Shown: piece after piece, positions 37,201 to 45,130 of the stretch
How the letters are laid out: each line of letters opens with the position of its first letter
Numbering within the stretch: position 1 is the stretch's first letter
The notes under the pieces: model-generated
What the model was told of the DNA's origin: nothing
The model's database searches: none
Seen by the model: only the letters and a program-made list of their open reading frames with translations
Program-made: the position numbers and the translations under genes
Assembly (NCBI GenBank): GCA_933207985.1
Contig: OW240918.1
Coordinates: 108,266,575-108,330,574, forward strand
Length of the DNA stretch: 64,000 nucleotides
From: Pelobates cultripes
Taxonomy: Eukaryota; Chordata; Amphibia; Anura; Pelobatidae
Reading direction: 5' to 3'

Positions 37201-37435
37201 ACATCCTAGCATACTGGATCAGGACTCTACACCCATGGAGACTGCAGAGACACCTTTCACAGCAAGTGGTTGCTTATCTTTAGATATCCATGACACAAGC
37301 CTGGACAACATGGAGTGGCTAGATATCACGATGCCCAATTCAGCATCGTCTTTTACACCCTTAAGTTCTACTCTACCAAGTATGTTTTCCACTGACTTTT
37401 TGGACACAAATGACTTACATTTGCAATGGGAGTAA
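6100..37435 (+). CDS. MRTFB: Myocardin-related transcription factor B (MRTFB/MKL2), 9 exons, 5' end outside window
   Basis: MRTFB is a coactivator that carries actin-pool signals to serum response factor. G-actin bound to its RPEL motifs holds it in the cytoplasm, and on release it enters the nucleus and drives CArG-box genes. Nine exons (6100-6216, 10392-10639, 11956-12103, 13724-14683, 15218-15382, 17514-17675, 21731-21868, 28574-28634, 36906-37435) join in phase to 843 codons with the stop. In order they give a proline-rich linker, the basic region (KDPKPRVKKLKYHQYIPP), a Q-rich segment, a SAP domain, a leucine zipper and the transactivation domain. The C-terminus (NMEWLDITMPNS, then PSMFSTDFLD) matches MRTFB better than MRTFA or MYOCD. 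The RPEL repeats and first exons are not present. All introns are GT-AG. The paralogue call comes from remembered family sequence, not from a search. Confidence 0.95.
6503..6547. repeat. (CATA)n microsatellite
   Basis: About ten tandem CATA units with two interruptions, inside a MRTFB intron. Confidence 0.95.
6825..6905 (-). repeat. Retroposon tail, antisense copy
   Basis: An ATT-rich run is followed by a sequence around GGCATTTATATAGTGCCAAC and GTAGCGCTTTACAATATT. This is the reverse complement of the widespread amphibian tail that ends in GGCGCTATATAAATAATAA, seen on the + strand at 11340-11415. The exact family is not determined. Confidence 0.55.
10392..10639 (+). CDS. MRTFB: MRTFB exon: basic and Q-rich region
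   Basis: 248 nt, entering in phase 0 after CATGCAG and leaving after two bases of a Lys codon at GTACGT. It encodes a Ser/Lys-rich basic stretch, then VKKLKYHQYIPPDQKGEK and the glutamine-rich segment LLQQQQLFLQLQILSQQQQH. In the family the basic region serves SRF contact and nuclear import. It is among the best conserved exons in the window and anchors the family assignment. Confidence 0.97.
10640..11955. other. MRTFB intron
   Basis: Contains a G-run/C-run/T-run block at 10818-10851 (GGGGGAAA followed by runs of C and T) and a retroposon tail at about 11245-11416. No exon seen. Confidence 0.6.
11245..11416 (+). repeat. Amphibian retroposon 3' tail with (TAA)n end
   Basis: Reads GTAAGCTCATCGAGCAGGG, then ATTATACAGCACTATGGAAT, GGCGCTATATAAATAATAA and an ATA/TAA-rich run. 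This is the typical end of an abundant frog retroposon. The antisense copy near 6.83 kb supports its repetitive nature. The class (LINE 3' end or derived SINE) cannot be fixed from the fragment. Confidence 0.6.
11956..12103 (+). CDS. MRTFB: MRTFB exon: spacer before SAP
   Basis: 148 nt behind a long T-rich tract and TGAAG acceptor, with donor GTAACA. It completes the Lys codon from the previous exon, reads SLNDKQINGN, and ends with GPLPPNLDDMK directly before the SAP domain. Asn- and Thr-rich and weakly conserved apart from the end, as in other vertebrate MRTFB proteins. Confidence 0.9.
12104..13723. other. MRTFB intron with a T2/Kolobok-like MITE
   Basis: 1.6-kb intron. Apart from the MITE at 12920-13289, nothing was recognised. 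Confidence 0.6.
12920..13289. mobile_element. T2/Kolobok-like MITE (TTAA ends)
   Basis: Perfect 17-base terminal inversion TTAAAGGACCACTATAG against CTATAGTGGTCCTTTAA. The outer TTAA would be the target-site duplication. Just inside are foldback arms: GTGCCAGGAAAAC with its inverse on the left, and GGCACCCAGACCACTTCA with its inverse on the right. The interior is GC-richer than the surrounding intron. TTAA duplication plus AAAGG ends fits the T2/Kolobok MITEs described from Xenopus. No coding capacity. Confidence 0.85.
13724..14683 (+). CDS. MRTFB: MRTFB large exon: SAP domain and leucine zipper
   Basis: 320 codons, phase 0 at both ends (acceptor GTTGCAG, donor GTATGT). The first 35 residues form the SAP domain (VAELKMELKLRGLPVSGTK, then LIERLKPYQD), a helix-extended loop-helix implicated in DNA binding and promoter choice. 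A low-complexity Thr/Asn/Ser region follows. Then comes a leucine-zipper coiled coil starting near DSAEKDRKLQEKEKQIEELK (about 14175-14310) that mediates homo- and heterodimerisation. Two IKQE motifs after the zipper (about 14362 and 14494) fit the sumoylation consensus, but their use is inferred. Confidence 0.97.
14684..15217. other. MRTFB intron
   Basis: Short intron of 534 bp; nothing recognisable in it. Confidence 0.6.
15218..15382 (+). CDS. MRTFB: MRTFB exon: Pro/Gln/Thr-rich segment
   Basis: 55 codons, phase 0 at both ends, acceptor CATTAAG, donor GTTTGT (weaker than the others). The encoded segment is rich in Ala, Pro, Thr and Gln (AQPHAPPPVLTQAP...), without a defined fold. The in-phase join to both neighbours is the main evidence. 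Confidence 0.85.
15383..17513. other. MRTFB intron with LINE fragment
   Basis: 2.1-kb intron. It contains a LINE 3' fragment (16316-16727), a short AATAG tandem (about 16208-16226) and, near 17219-17255, a foldback around GCAGCTGTAATG. No exon seen. Confidence 0.6.
16316..16727 (+). mobile_element. CR1/Rex1-like LINE 3' fragment
   Basis: Decayed C-terminal reverse-transcriptase-ORF remnants can be read, such as the EERQ...VIETFKYIKEIN and EWNSLAAEVVEVNTLKEFK stretches, interrupted by stops. They are followed by the frog LINE end ATGGTTCTTATCTGCCGTCA and TTCTATGTTTCTATG. It is 5'-truncated, as is typical for the class. Confidence 0.75.
17514..17675 (+). CDS. MRTFB: MRTFB exon: Ser/Gln-rich segment
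   Basis: 54 codons, phase 0 at both ends, acceptor TTGTAG, donor GTCAGA. It encodes VCPPATSSNVFSYSPTPV and more Ser/Gln/Thr-rich sequence, ending NGPANLHE. A longer open frame continues past the donor, but that continuation lies in an antisense LINE tail and is not coding. Confidence 0.85.
17741..17850 (-). mobile_element. L1-like LINE 3' tail, antisense
   Basis: Its reverse complement reads TTGTACCTACCTGCAT followed by AAAAATAAAGAATAAAAA. This matches the tail of the + strand copy ending at 18365 and the tails at 24.2 and 53.07 kb. The exon-like open frame here is therefore not coding. Confidence 0.75.
17880..18365 (+). mobile_element. L1-like LINE 3' UTR fragment
   Basis: Ends with TTGTACCTACCTGCAC then AATAAAAATAAAGAATTAAA, the shared tail of the ORF1-only LINE family in this window. 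It is 5'-truncated with no ORF1 left. It lies head to head with the antisense copy at 17741-17850. Confidence 0.7.
18415..19150. other. Unclassified GC-rich, repeat-like segment
   Basis: Begins TTAAAGGGCAATAGGGGG, which resembles a T2 MITE end, but no matching inverted end was found. It is clearly GC-richer than the flanking intron. One open frame of 138 codons (18468-18884) ends in a helical-looking segment (LRHVNQRSEELRMSKEYI), and I recognise no domain in it. Probably the remains of a transposon; it could also be several fragments. Confidence 0.35.
19441..19463 (-). other. Penelope-like/hammerhead-like motif (weak)
   Basis: On the minus strand the sequence reads TGAAAAAGGCAGTAACGCCGAAAC: a short GGC/GCC stem followed by GAAAC, as in the 3' regions of Penelope-like elements. 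No reverse-transcriptase remnant is visible nearby. Only the motif supports this. Confidence 0.3.
19811..20465. other. Sequence adjoining the antisense LTR, possible element interior
   Basis: Contains an A14 run followed by purine-rich sequence (19899-19932). A 97-codon minus-strand open frame (19889-20182) has several Cys residues and no recognised domain. It lies downstream of the LTR-like segment on the same strand, so it could be retroelement interior, but no gag or pol motif is visible. Confidence 0.3.
20466..21551 (-). mobile_element. Antisense LTR-like segment
   Basis: On the minus strand a segment starting TGTTCCCC and ending CGCTACA has the order of an LTR. It has a CATATAAGCAGG TATA-like site (about 20657-20668), then AATAAA (20640-20645) about 15 bp later, then a U5-like stretch. 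The presumed U3 part repeats motifs such as GTTCGTATG and CGAATGGCGG. The flanks show no target duplication, so it may be one LTR of a deleted element. Minus-strand sequence before the start contains a purine run (GAGGGGGA). Family not identified. Confidence 0.55.
21731..21868 (+). CDS. MRTFB: MRTFB exon: PPRYEEAIKQ segment
   Basis: 46 codons, phase 0 at both ends, strong acceptor TTCTGCAG and donor GTAAGT. It encodes a conserved family motif, KSKDPPRYEEAIKQARN, which leads into the QMDDLFDIL motif of the next exon. Confidence 0.95.
22159..22204. repeat. (TA)n microsatellite
   Basis: About 20 uninterrupted TA units inside a MRTFB intron. Confidence 0.95.
22577..24232 (+). mobile_element. ORF1-only L1-like LINE (HAL1-like)
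   Basis: Starts with GGGGGCGTGGCTTGG, a typical L1-type 5' end, and contains one ORF1 (below). After about 650 bp of 3' UTR it ends TTGCACAAGAAAAATAAAGAATTTAAAA. No endonuclease or reverse transcriptase lies between, and the 5' start appears intact, so the lack of ORF2 is not 5' truncation. The layout resembles mammalian HAL1 (half-L1) elements. A second copy with the same layout is at 51061-53075. Confidence 0.8.
22716..23559 (+). pseudogene. L1-type ORF1 protein, frameshifted
   Basis: ORF1 proteins of L1-type LINEs are RNA-binding trimeric chaperones. The first open piece (22716-23375) starts MGKRAKKLR, has an acidic Ser-rich segment (YSSSEEETLDAPDE), a coiled-coil-like region and the RRM-like start DDAQRRKNLKIRGITKT. 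A frameshift near 23300-23375 moves the remainder to another frame (to 23559). The 3' part lacks a clean C-terminal domain. Not functional. Confidence 0.8.
25130..25345. other. Foldback-containing intron segment
   Basis: An 11-bp inversion (GTCCAATCAAA and TTTGATTGGAC) separated by a short loop is seen within a region that looks like degraded MITE sequence. Nothing coding. Confidence 0.4.
26615..26920. mobile_element. Decayed T2-like MITE
   Basis: Contains the same internal blocks as the intact copy at 35447-35990: an ACCAGGCCACTTCAGCTCAT/GAAGTAGTCTGGG hairpin, CTGCAATG stretches, CTCTAGTGGCTGTC and a CCCATAGGAAAGCATT segment. The ends are degraded (ATAAGGACACTAAAGG on the left). Confidence 0.65.
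28574..28634 (+). CDS. MRTFB: MRTFB small exon: QMDDLFDILIKSGE
   Basis: 61 nt, entering in phase 0 (acceptor TTGTAG) and leaving after one base of a Glu codon (donor GTAAGA). It encodes SNAHSQQMDDLFDILIKSG, one of the most conserved short motifs at the start of the myocardin-family transactivation domain. It is flanked by introns of 6.7 and 8.3 kb. Confidence 0.97.
29730..29815. mobile_element. T2-like MITE fragment
   Basis: CTTAAAGTGATGCAATAGG followed by GGCACCCAGACCACTTCATC and its inverse, matching the subterminal hairpin of the intact copies at 12.9 and 35.4 kb. Confidence 0.6.
30842..31195. mobile_element. DNA-transposon-like segment with ACCGATTATCGG start
   Basis: Begins TAGGGATCAACCGATTATCG and continues with GGCCGATATT variants, a repeated motif I associate with vertebrate DNA-transposon ends. 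It runs into a GC-rich stretch with the inversion GATCGTTGCC/GGCAACGATC around 31025-31053. The far end is not defined. Confidence 0.4.
31958..32188. mobile_element. Small inverted-repeat element (MITE-like)
   Basis: 231-bp element with near-perfect terminal inversions of about 34 bp (GAAAAAGTTACTTGCGCTCT at the left; the inverse of GAAAAAGTTACCTGCGCTCT at the right). It carries a central perfect 18-bp hairpin: 32032-32049 pairs with 32056-32073 around a six-base loop. Target duplication unclear. Confidence 0.7.
33900..34665. repeat. CA-rich degenerate tandem array
   Basis: About 0.75 kb of irregular repeats built on CACTGACAGACACACATACA. The minus-strand open frames across it consist of Cys/Val/Ser repeats and are not genes. 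A GC-rich segment (34680-35000) follows. Confidence 0.9.
35447..35990. mobile_element. Intact T2/Kolobok-like MITE
   Basis: 544 bp, with TTAA at both ends followed by AGGGACACTCTAG and its near-perfect inverse CTGGAGTGTCCCT. Subterminal hairpins are built on GGCACCCAGACCACTTC (left) and GTGCCAGGAAAAC (right). An internal palindrome lies around GTGGCTGTCTACTAGACAGCCAC. TTAAAGGGA matches the TTAAAGGRR ends of T2 MITEs. No coding capacity. Confidence 0.88.
36127..36274. mobile_element. Foldback MITE
   Basis: 148-bp imperfect palindrome. AGGGGTGCCCAAAGGTATAC at the left is the inverse of the right end GTCTACCTTTTGGGCACCCCT. The arms continue inward through AACTACACCTCCCATGAT and ATCATGGAAGTTGTGATT. 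It looks like a common amphibian hAT-type nonautonomous element, but the superfamily is not proven. Confidence 0.75.
36906..37435 (+). CDS. MRTFB: MRTFB last coding exon: transactivation domain and stop
   Basis: 530 nt from a TTTTTGCAG acceptor to TAA at 37433-37435. It starts by completing Glu and reads ISPLIKEEPSPISKMRPVTA, then SLENQLEAFLDGTLP, SLIDDLHNIL and the C-terminal NMEWLDITMPNSASSFTPLS. This acidic/Ser-rich region is the transactivation domain. It matches MRTFB nearly residue for residue as remembered and is clearly unlike the MRTFA C-terminus (QLHWDSCL). Confidence 0.98.
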
Positions 37436-40400
37436 GCTTCTTTCCCAGTGGTTCTGAACATGGGATACCAGTTTGATTACATAGGCTGGAAATATGATTG
37501 TGATTAGGCTAATTGCACCATATAGCAGATAGATTTGCAGCTATTTCACTGCGTATGATTATCAAATCTTCTGTCTTTGGGCTACTAGAAAGAGACACTA
37601 CATTGTGCATCAAAACAGGTAAATGATGACAAAAATGTAGTAAAATGACCGATGGGGGGGAAAGAACAAGGGATACATCAGATTCAACATGTAGAGAAAC
37701 AGACCTTTTTATGTTTCACTTTTTGTTGTTTTATTTTTTATTCTTTTTTTTTTGTAAATTGATTGACAACACTGCACTTTGACTGTTCCTGTGAACAGGC
37801 TGAGCCAACGTGCATTCTGTACTCCATGGTAAAAACCGCTGGCTGGTTTAGTGTAGACTTTCACTTGGTATAGATTATTCACTAGCGCATGCAGTTCAGA
37901 GCATGTGTAATACGTATCATTGACTTTATGGATTATTTTATCCATAAACTTGGTTTCCGTTGTGAAACTAATGAATATTAATGTACAGATGTAGAATAGT
38001 GAAAGGGCTGCATTATTACAAAACTATAGTTCTAAAGTTGCAACATATTAATGTGGTAAATTATATTAAATAGCAAGATATCACTAAGTGTGTTGCATCA
38101 ACTTATGCTTTTGATTTTTATCTCGAAATCAAAAGAAGTGATATATGGTATTGGAAACAGAATTGTACAGGGGTATTTTTTATTTTTTTCTTTCCCCATT
38201 TTGCCGTCTCCCCTTTTCCCTGAACTAATGCCACTAAATGGATGTTCATGGTCATTTTTTGGTTATGCTGTAATATATTGTAAAAAAAAAAATGTATGAA
38301 ATGAATTTATAGGAGGGAGTTTTGAAGTCTAAATGCCCAACGCACAAACTTGACTTATGGTCACTATGGCAAACACACCAAAATTAACATACTTGCAAAC
38401 ATGTCTTCTTGATATTTGGCTATTATAACTAAGAATTTATAAGAGTTGTGCTATTTTATCTCTCTTTAATGATATAGGATTAACCCGGTAAGAACATGCT
38501 AACTGCAGTCCAGAATAGATTTATGAAAACCAACACTGAATAATTAAACTTTGTAGTTAAACGTTCTAAAAATGACCAAACTGTGTCTCTTCAAGAACTG
38601 GATAGCCACCTGTTAGGATGTTGCCTGTCCAGGTGTATCCTGGGACACAGATTGGACACTCATGTGCTGATATTGTCTATTCATATATAAACATGAGCTG
38701 TTTTGATTTGACAACTACATTTAAAAAGGAGAGGAAGGGAAAAACAAACAACTGTTCACAACTCGCCCCAACGGGTTGTTTAGGAAATAAATCCTGTTCG
38801 TAAGTTCATTCCAAACAGTATCACAATTTGAATACATAGCACCAATGAATATGAACTCACAAGCAAAAATCCCTTCTTTTTAGATATTACTGAGAAAAGA
38901 AAAAAAATTGCCCTTAAGTGTACAAAGGAAGCTGTAAATTCAAATTAATTGTCAAATTATCAGTCAAATGTATGGTTCTTTAAACCTCATAAAATAAAAA
39001 AAAATTTAAAAACAAATTACTTTGTTTAGGAATGATGCTCATGACTTTTCTAGCAGGGAAATTCTTTAAATTCAAAGGTTTTTGTGACTCCTATGAAGAA
39101 CCCAATTTAACCTGACTCTGTTATAAAACGTTCACTATCGTCCCTTCATTCATTTTCTGACAGCCATAGCATTTTATGGTTAGGGTCAGAGAGGCTTGCC
39201 TGTCTCTCCTTATTTTGGTGGACTATATAATTCCTTTCACTCTTGCAAATTGGTTAAATGTGAAAAGTAATTTTTGTCCAAGAAAAAAAACGAGATAGTA
39301 TTACTTTGTCAATAGCATAAAATCAATAATGTTGCTCAAAATGAAGGGGGGGGGGAAATCTAGCAATTTGGACAAGCTTCAATTATATTTTTTTTTCCCT
39401 CTACGCTATTTATATAATTAAAAACTACAGATGTGGCCACCCTTAATTGCTGTGTGAGACACCTAACAATGCCTAGCATGTCATGGTAGTCATAGTGACT
39501 GTCATGTTCTCTTTAGGGCAACAGTATTTCATGTTGCGTTGCTGCTGTTGTGCTTTTATAGTTCAACTTCAATTTTGCGGATTCGCCATCGTGGCTGTTA
39601 AGTGTTGAGCATTACACACATTGTTCTGTTAGTTCATCTCTCTCATTGAGAAGGAACAAACGAAAATAATCCCCATTCTTGTAATCTCCTGTACTTTGAT
39701 CCAGCAGCTGACCAGTGGAACAGCTTTGCGTATGATGATTTCAGAGGACGTTATCTATGTTTATATGCCATACTAAAAGTGTGTGCCATATATACAACCT
39801 ATGTAAGCATGACATCTTTTAAAGGTGCCCTATTAGTCAAATCAAGCTTTATTCACACACACATGCACAACAGGATATTTCTATTTCTACTCCAGGATAT
39901 GCTATTTGCATTCTTTGCTCTATACCATTTTTATATAATTCTAAAACATTCAATTCAAAAATTTACATTTTTTTTAGCTTCAATCCAGTCAAATATCTAT
40001 CCTGTTCCAAAGAATTAATGTTAGAAGATACTTCATTCTTGAGGTTTTCCAGTATTTGCTTTCGATAAAACTTTTGCCTGTCAATAGATTATTACATTGG
40101 CTGTTCTTTAGCACTTAATGAGGTTTTAAAAAAAAAAAAACAACTAAATAGTAACTTTAAATGAATCACGCTTGCAAATATCTTAACCAAAATACTAAAA
40201 CCAACAAAGCGTTAAAACTTCTTGGTGCACAGGCCCTTATCTGATAGTATACCGTTGCCCACATATTTGTATATATGCAGCGACTGAAATAAACTGATGT
40301 CTCTGCATAAATCAAATATGTAAAAAAATGACAATCACACATTCGATTCGATTTTATTGGCACCATAAATGAATGGTTAACAATGCAGGGTTCATTTCGA

Positions 40401-40851
40401 AGACATACAATATTTTTGTAAATGTGAGATGAGTTTTTGTTTATGTTTTTAGGTTTTGTTTAGATGGCCATTAGACACCCCGTGTTGGCAGTCAATCACT
40501 GTATAGTAAGAGGTTGACTGAGTGCTGTAACGCTAGCACTGTAAACAGTTCTATTAACTGTAAACAGTTCTATAAACTGCAACAATTCTATAAACTAGAA
40601 AAAAAAGGCAAATCTTTTTTGGAACAAAAAAAAAAAGTCTCAACTTCAATGCTTCATGTGCCCATTTAGAACTGAACTTGAACATGATGGTCTAACAGTG
40701 CATTGTGTGTCTACTTTGTAGCTGTAGATCAATACATTTAAGTATCTTTATATAACAGCAGACTATCATACAGAGCTAAAGGACAATAAAATACTGTGGC
40801 TTTCAAGAGAATATTATCCTGTTTTTTAGAGCCAGTTGCTTTTTTTTTTAT

Positions 40852-40854
<3 letters not shown>

Positions 40855-40920
<66 letters not shown>
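40855..40920. repeat. Uninterrupted run of 66 T
   Basis: A pure T homopolymer, preceded by T9 and a short break. It lies inside the inferred MRTFB 3' UTR. If it is transcribed as shown, the mRNA carries a 66-base U tract. Confidence 0.97.
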
Positions 40921-40922
<2 letters not shown>

Positions 40923-43572
40923 GTGTATATTCCAAAGGTGGTTTAAAATAAGCTAAAAGGATTGGACTAAAACATCACCCACTACAATGAAATCCATAGT
41001 TTATTGCCACGTGGAAATTGATACTTGAAAGTCCAATAATGGCAGCCATTGTTTTATTGCTGAAGACAACTAGTTTTGATTAACTCCTTAAGGACCAGGG
41101 ATAGGCTAATCATTTGTCACAGACTTGACGTGTTTTGGATCCTAGTGAACTGAATAAAATTACTGTACAAAAAAATGGTTTGTTGGGGGACATCACAAAA
41201 GTCTAACAAGCGAGATGTAGCTATAATAGTAATAGTAAGAACACTGAAAAATGTAAATATCGTCCTTATGTTAAAACCCCAAGAAGATATAAGAAGCCAT
41301 TCAGTTATTAATGATAAAGAAAATGTGGAGTTTGTCTTCAGAAAAAAAAAATCTTTTCCATCACCTGTTTAGACTTTAGAAAAGTAAAATAGCAATTAGG
41401 AGCCTATAGCTATTTCTCTGAGTAATGTTTAGGGTGTTAGTTTGAATACTACATCCATTATCTTATTGTTTTTTGGTGGCAGCTAAAAGCCAGGTTGGTT
41501 CTACAATGTACATCCTTGTGATATAATATGTAGCTCTTACTTCCATGGTAATGACCTAAACCTAGGCTTCTATTTTTTAATCAGTCATTGGGAACAGGCT
41601 GGCTATGAAGTGGTCAGTGGAGGTTTGACCCTGTGTTGGTTTTGTTTGAAAACATTGCAGGCTTGTTTAAATATAGAAATAAAATGTATAACAACAAAAC
41701 TGCAGCAAAATGTATGGCAACTGTAGACGTTCAACATGTAACACACTAGTATCTAAGCTTATATACTTTCTGTAAATTGTGTGAGCTTTCTATGCAGCTT
41801 TATAAATGAGCACTGAATGTGTTGTTGTTTTTATTTCAGCTAGTCATATTATATTGGCATAGTATCTGAGTTTTGCATGTTTGCAGGGTGCCATATTCCC
41901 AGGTCAATGGGAAATCTGTGAGCCTGCCCCTTCACCACCCCACACAGGTCTATCATCCTAGTAATATGTTACATACTTAAACAGATATGTTTAAAATACT
42001 TTATTTTATTTAAATTTTTTTAGAAGTATGAGAAAATGATATTATCATTTAAGGATATATTCACTACACTAGCAGTGATTTGTGGCAAGTTGACACATTA
42101 AATCTAAAAGTTGAAGCCTATACATATATATTTTTAGTCTAAATTCTGCAACTTACGTGTCTGCTTACCACGACTTACTATTTGATAAATCCATTCGGCT
42201 AAAAGCTGGTCCTTCACTTGGGATTGACAATAATTTGCAGATAGGTTCCAATGCTATCTGCAGCAGTGGCGATAAATATGCTTTTTATTAAGTGATCATA
42301 TTTGTATCAATAAGAATTGCTTAAAATCCATAGGACCCAAATGTACATTTACTGAACATTACTGTAAATAGAATATAATAAAAAACAAAGGGGAAATTAT
42401 CAAAGACATAGTTGTAATACTAGGGGGGAATTTACATACGTTGATTATATTGGGAATGGTGTGGCACTGCTGGTTTATGTAAAAAAGCAATTATACAGCA
42501 TGTTCAGCTATTCAAAACCTTTCACGAACGCTTTCTTCTTCCTCCCCATTCTTTGGATTTTCTGCTTTGCTTTCTCATCGGTGGGTTGCAAGGCTAAATA
42601 GCCATAATCCTGGACATACCGTTTAGATAAAGGTCAGATATTTGCATCCGTAAAGAAAAAAATTTACAAAATAAAATACATATTTGTAAATGTATCTCAA
42701 CAAGTTAAGACCGTTAGTATTAGTGGTTATGACTACTAGAACTTGTTTACTTACGAGAACTACAAACACCCTGCTTTTAAAGTACTTCAAGTTCACAGGA
42801 CCTTCTCGCAATGCGTAACTTAATTAGTAAATAATTGATCATTTCCCTTTACACTTTCGATGACTAGTGGAACCCTAATCTGCAAAAGGTTGAGGTCACA
42901 CTCCTTAAAACTGAAAGTGTTGCTAGGCATATTGCCAAAGGTGGCACATCAGAACAATGATATATTCCTGAAGGTTTCTCACAGGGGTTCCATTTTTACT
43001 CTGCAGTGTGTAAATTTTGAGTTGTTCATAAACAACGTCAAACACGCACTCAAAATGACTATGACAAAGGCATTATTACATCATTCTCGTCTATTGCTTG
43101 CAGAACCGATGCCGTGATGTCAGTGGTTAGTTCTAGTTTTTGTTAATAGTTAAGTGGTGTATTATCATCTCGCTTTGAAGACCTGAAAAGTACCAGAGTG
43201 TGTAACTATCTGAACAATATAGTACTAGCTTGTTGCCTTCTTGTCGGGGCTGCGATTTTCAGCTCATGTCAAATTAAAGACAAGCAAAATGGGACAGCAA
43301 ACGTGAATACATTCAGGGGTTAATTCATGCATTGCCTTTATATGAGAAGTTTGGATGCCTTTTGTATTTGCAGTTTGCACCCTTGCAATCGATTCCATAT
43401 CATGATGTTCGAATGCCATATGTTTTGCACATTGTATATATGTAATGCATACTGTATTTTTATATCTGTAGCACATTTATCATTGGATATTTTGTACATA
43501 GTGGCAATGTTGTAGCTACTGATAAATTGTTAAATAGAAGCATCATTTTTCTGCATTTTTTTTGTGTTCTGA

Positions 43573-43592
43573 AATAAAAAAATAAAATAAAT
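43573..43592 (+). terminator. Polyadenylation signal cluster
   Basis: Overlapping AATAAA hexamers in GAAATAAAAAAATAAAATAA, followed by a GT-rich stretch within about 30 bp. Best candidate for the 3' end of MRTFB. Confidence 0.6.
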
Positions 43593-44869
43593 ACCAATTA
43601 CTTTTTGAACTTGTGTTGTGATTGAAATGATTTTTTGTGAGGGAACATTGGTGAAATATGATCTGTCACGTTGTAATATTTATTTAAGCAACCACATTAT
43701 TGCTATAAATTGATTACCATAAATTACCTCTAATTATCCTCTATTACACACTTGACCTTCTCGGCTCAATGCTTTGCTTCATACATCCCTTCTTTATGTT
43801 CTTTACTTAATCTGCTTTAACCTTTCCTATTTGCCAATTATCTCTGTAAAGTGACACTGCAGAGTGGATGTAACCATTTCTATATTATTTCCATTCGTTA
43901 AATAATGCGTTAAAATTGCCTTCAATTATTCCTCCATTTCAGCTTTTCCCAAGTGTGCGATCTTCCTCTAAAACTGCTGATTTGAGATGAAACAAGGAAC
44001 TAGCTTAGTCTACACAGACAATTACATGTACTATACACCCAACCCAATGGGAGGTCAAGCAATGTACACCACACACCTATAGAAATGTGGAGAGAAAAAA
44101 CACACATATATTTTAAATTATAAACACACAATCTTATATGCAGTTGCTTTTTTCATTGATTTATTTTTTTAGATGGACATTTGACTCCAATCTCAACAGA
44201 ACTCAAGGGAATCAGGCAGAGTTATGTGTTACATAGGAATTGAGATTTAAAAAAAATATTGTTTGAAAATGTTGATGCACCATGTATTCGTTATACACAC
44301 TGCTTGTTCAGAAAGTATCACATTTTGTACCGAAAAGTGCAATTCAGAAATTAAAACCACTAATGAGGTGCAGTATATATGCAATATGCAAAATATAAAA
44401 TAATTGAATCCATTACAAAGGTACCACTGCACAAGCAAATAAATAGAATTTCACAAATTGGCAAAGTGTCTTCAGTGTAAGAACAGCAATGTTCCGTCAT
44501 GTAGTGCAATCTTAATATAACCTACACATGTTTAATCCCACATAGTATATAATATATACAGGATTATTCACTAAAGTGACAATTCAAAGCAAATTTCAAA
44601 CGTAAGGCCAATATAGCCGAACTGTAAGCATAGCTGGCTTAGAGAATGTTTCCAGTTTGGCTATTTGTAACTTAAATTTGAAATTCACTTTGAATCCACC
44701 ATGAAATCTCACTATAGTGAATAGGCCTGATAATTACTCCAACTACTGGTGCACAAATGCTCTGATCAATAAAGTGCAGAAAAAAATACTCAAAGTGCTA
44801 AAAGAAACTAGCAAATTGTTAGGTGCACTTTTGCTGTAGTGGTTGGTTCCTATGGTAGTTTTATAACAT

Positions 44870-45130
44870 ATGTCATGACTCACTGTGTGTGATAGACCTT
44901 TCACTTTGGAGAGATTATTCTTCTTAAATGATCTGCCCCTATTTCCACTGTGGTTACTGTAGAGTTTGTATCATGTGATTTGTCATATGGTTTTGTCTCC
45001 CCTTATTTCCTCTTTGACACTATTTAATGTACTTATTGAATGGTATATGTTAGCTTGACAAAGACCACAGTAGTGATCGAAACGTTGCTGATTTTCTAAA
45101 GATATGAAAATTATATGTTGGAACAATTCT
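44870..45130 (+). mobile_element. Penelope-like element 3' fragment (tentative)
   Basis: Contains CTTGACAAAGACCAC, the loop AGTA, then GTGATCGAAACGTTGC (45053-45085). A stem is followed by GAAAC, as in the hammerhead-like motif of Penelope-like elements and the common frog TGA..AAAGGCC..GAAACGTTG repeats. Boundaries are uncertain and no coding remnant was seen. Confidence 0.4.

Larger units (their letters stand above)
37436..43600 (+). other. MRTFB: MRTFB 3' UTR (inferred)
   Basis: About 6.1 kb after the stop codon with no transposon I can recognise, unlike the introns. It is AT-rich with several AT-rich elements and ends in a cluster of overlapping AATAAA signals at about 43573-43592. A GT-rich stretch follows (TTGTGTTGTGATTG), as expected downstream of a cleavage site. 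Long 3' UTRs are usual for MRTFB. Earlier sites may also be used. Confidence 0.6.

Noticed and set aside
6100..37435. Assignment of the first gene to MRTFA or MYOCD
   Set aside because: The C-terminal NMEWLDITMPNS and PSMFSTDFLD segments and the KEEPSPISKMRPVTA start of the last exon match MRTFB. MRTFA ends differently, and MYOCD lacks these.
40738..40935. Minus-strand frame with a poly-Lys stretch
   Set aside because: It is the T homopolymer read backwards.
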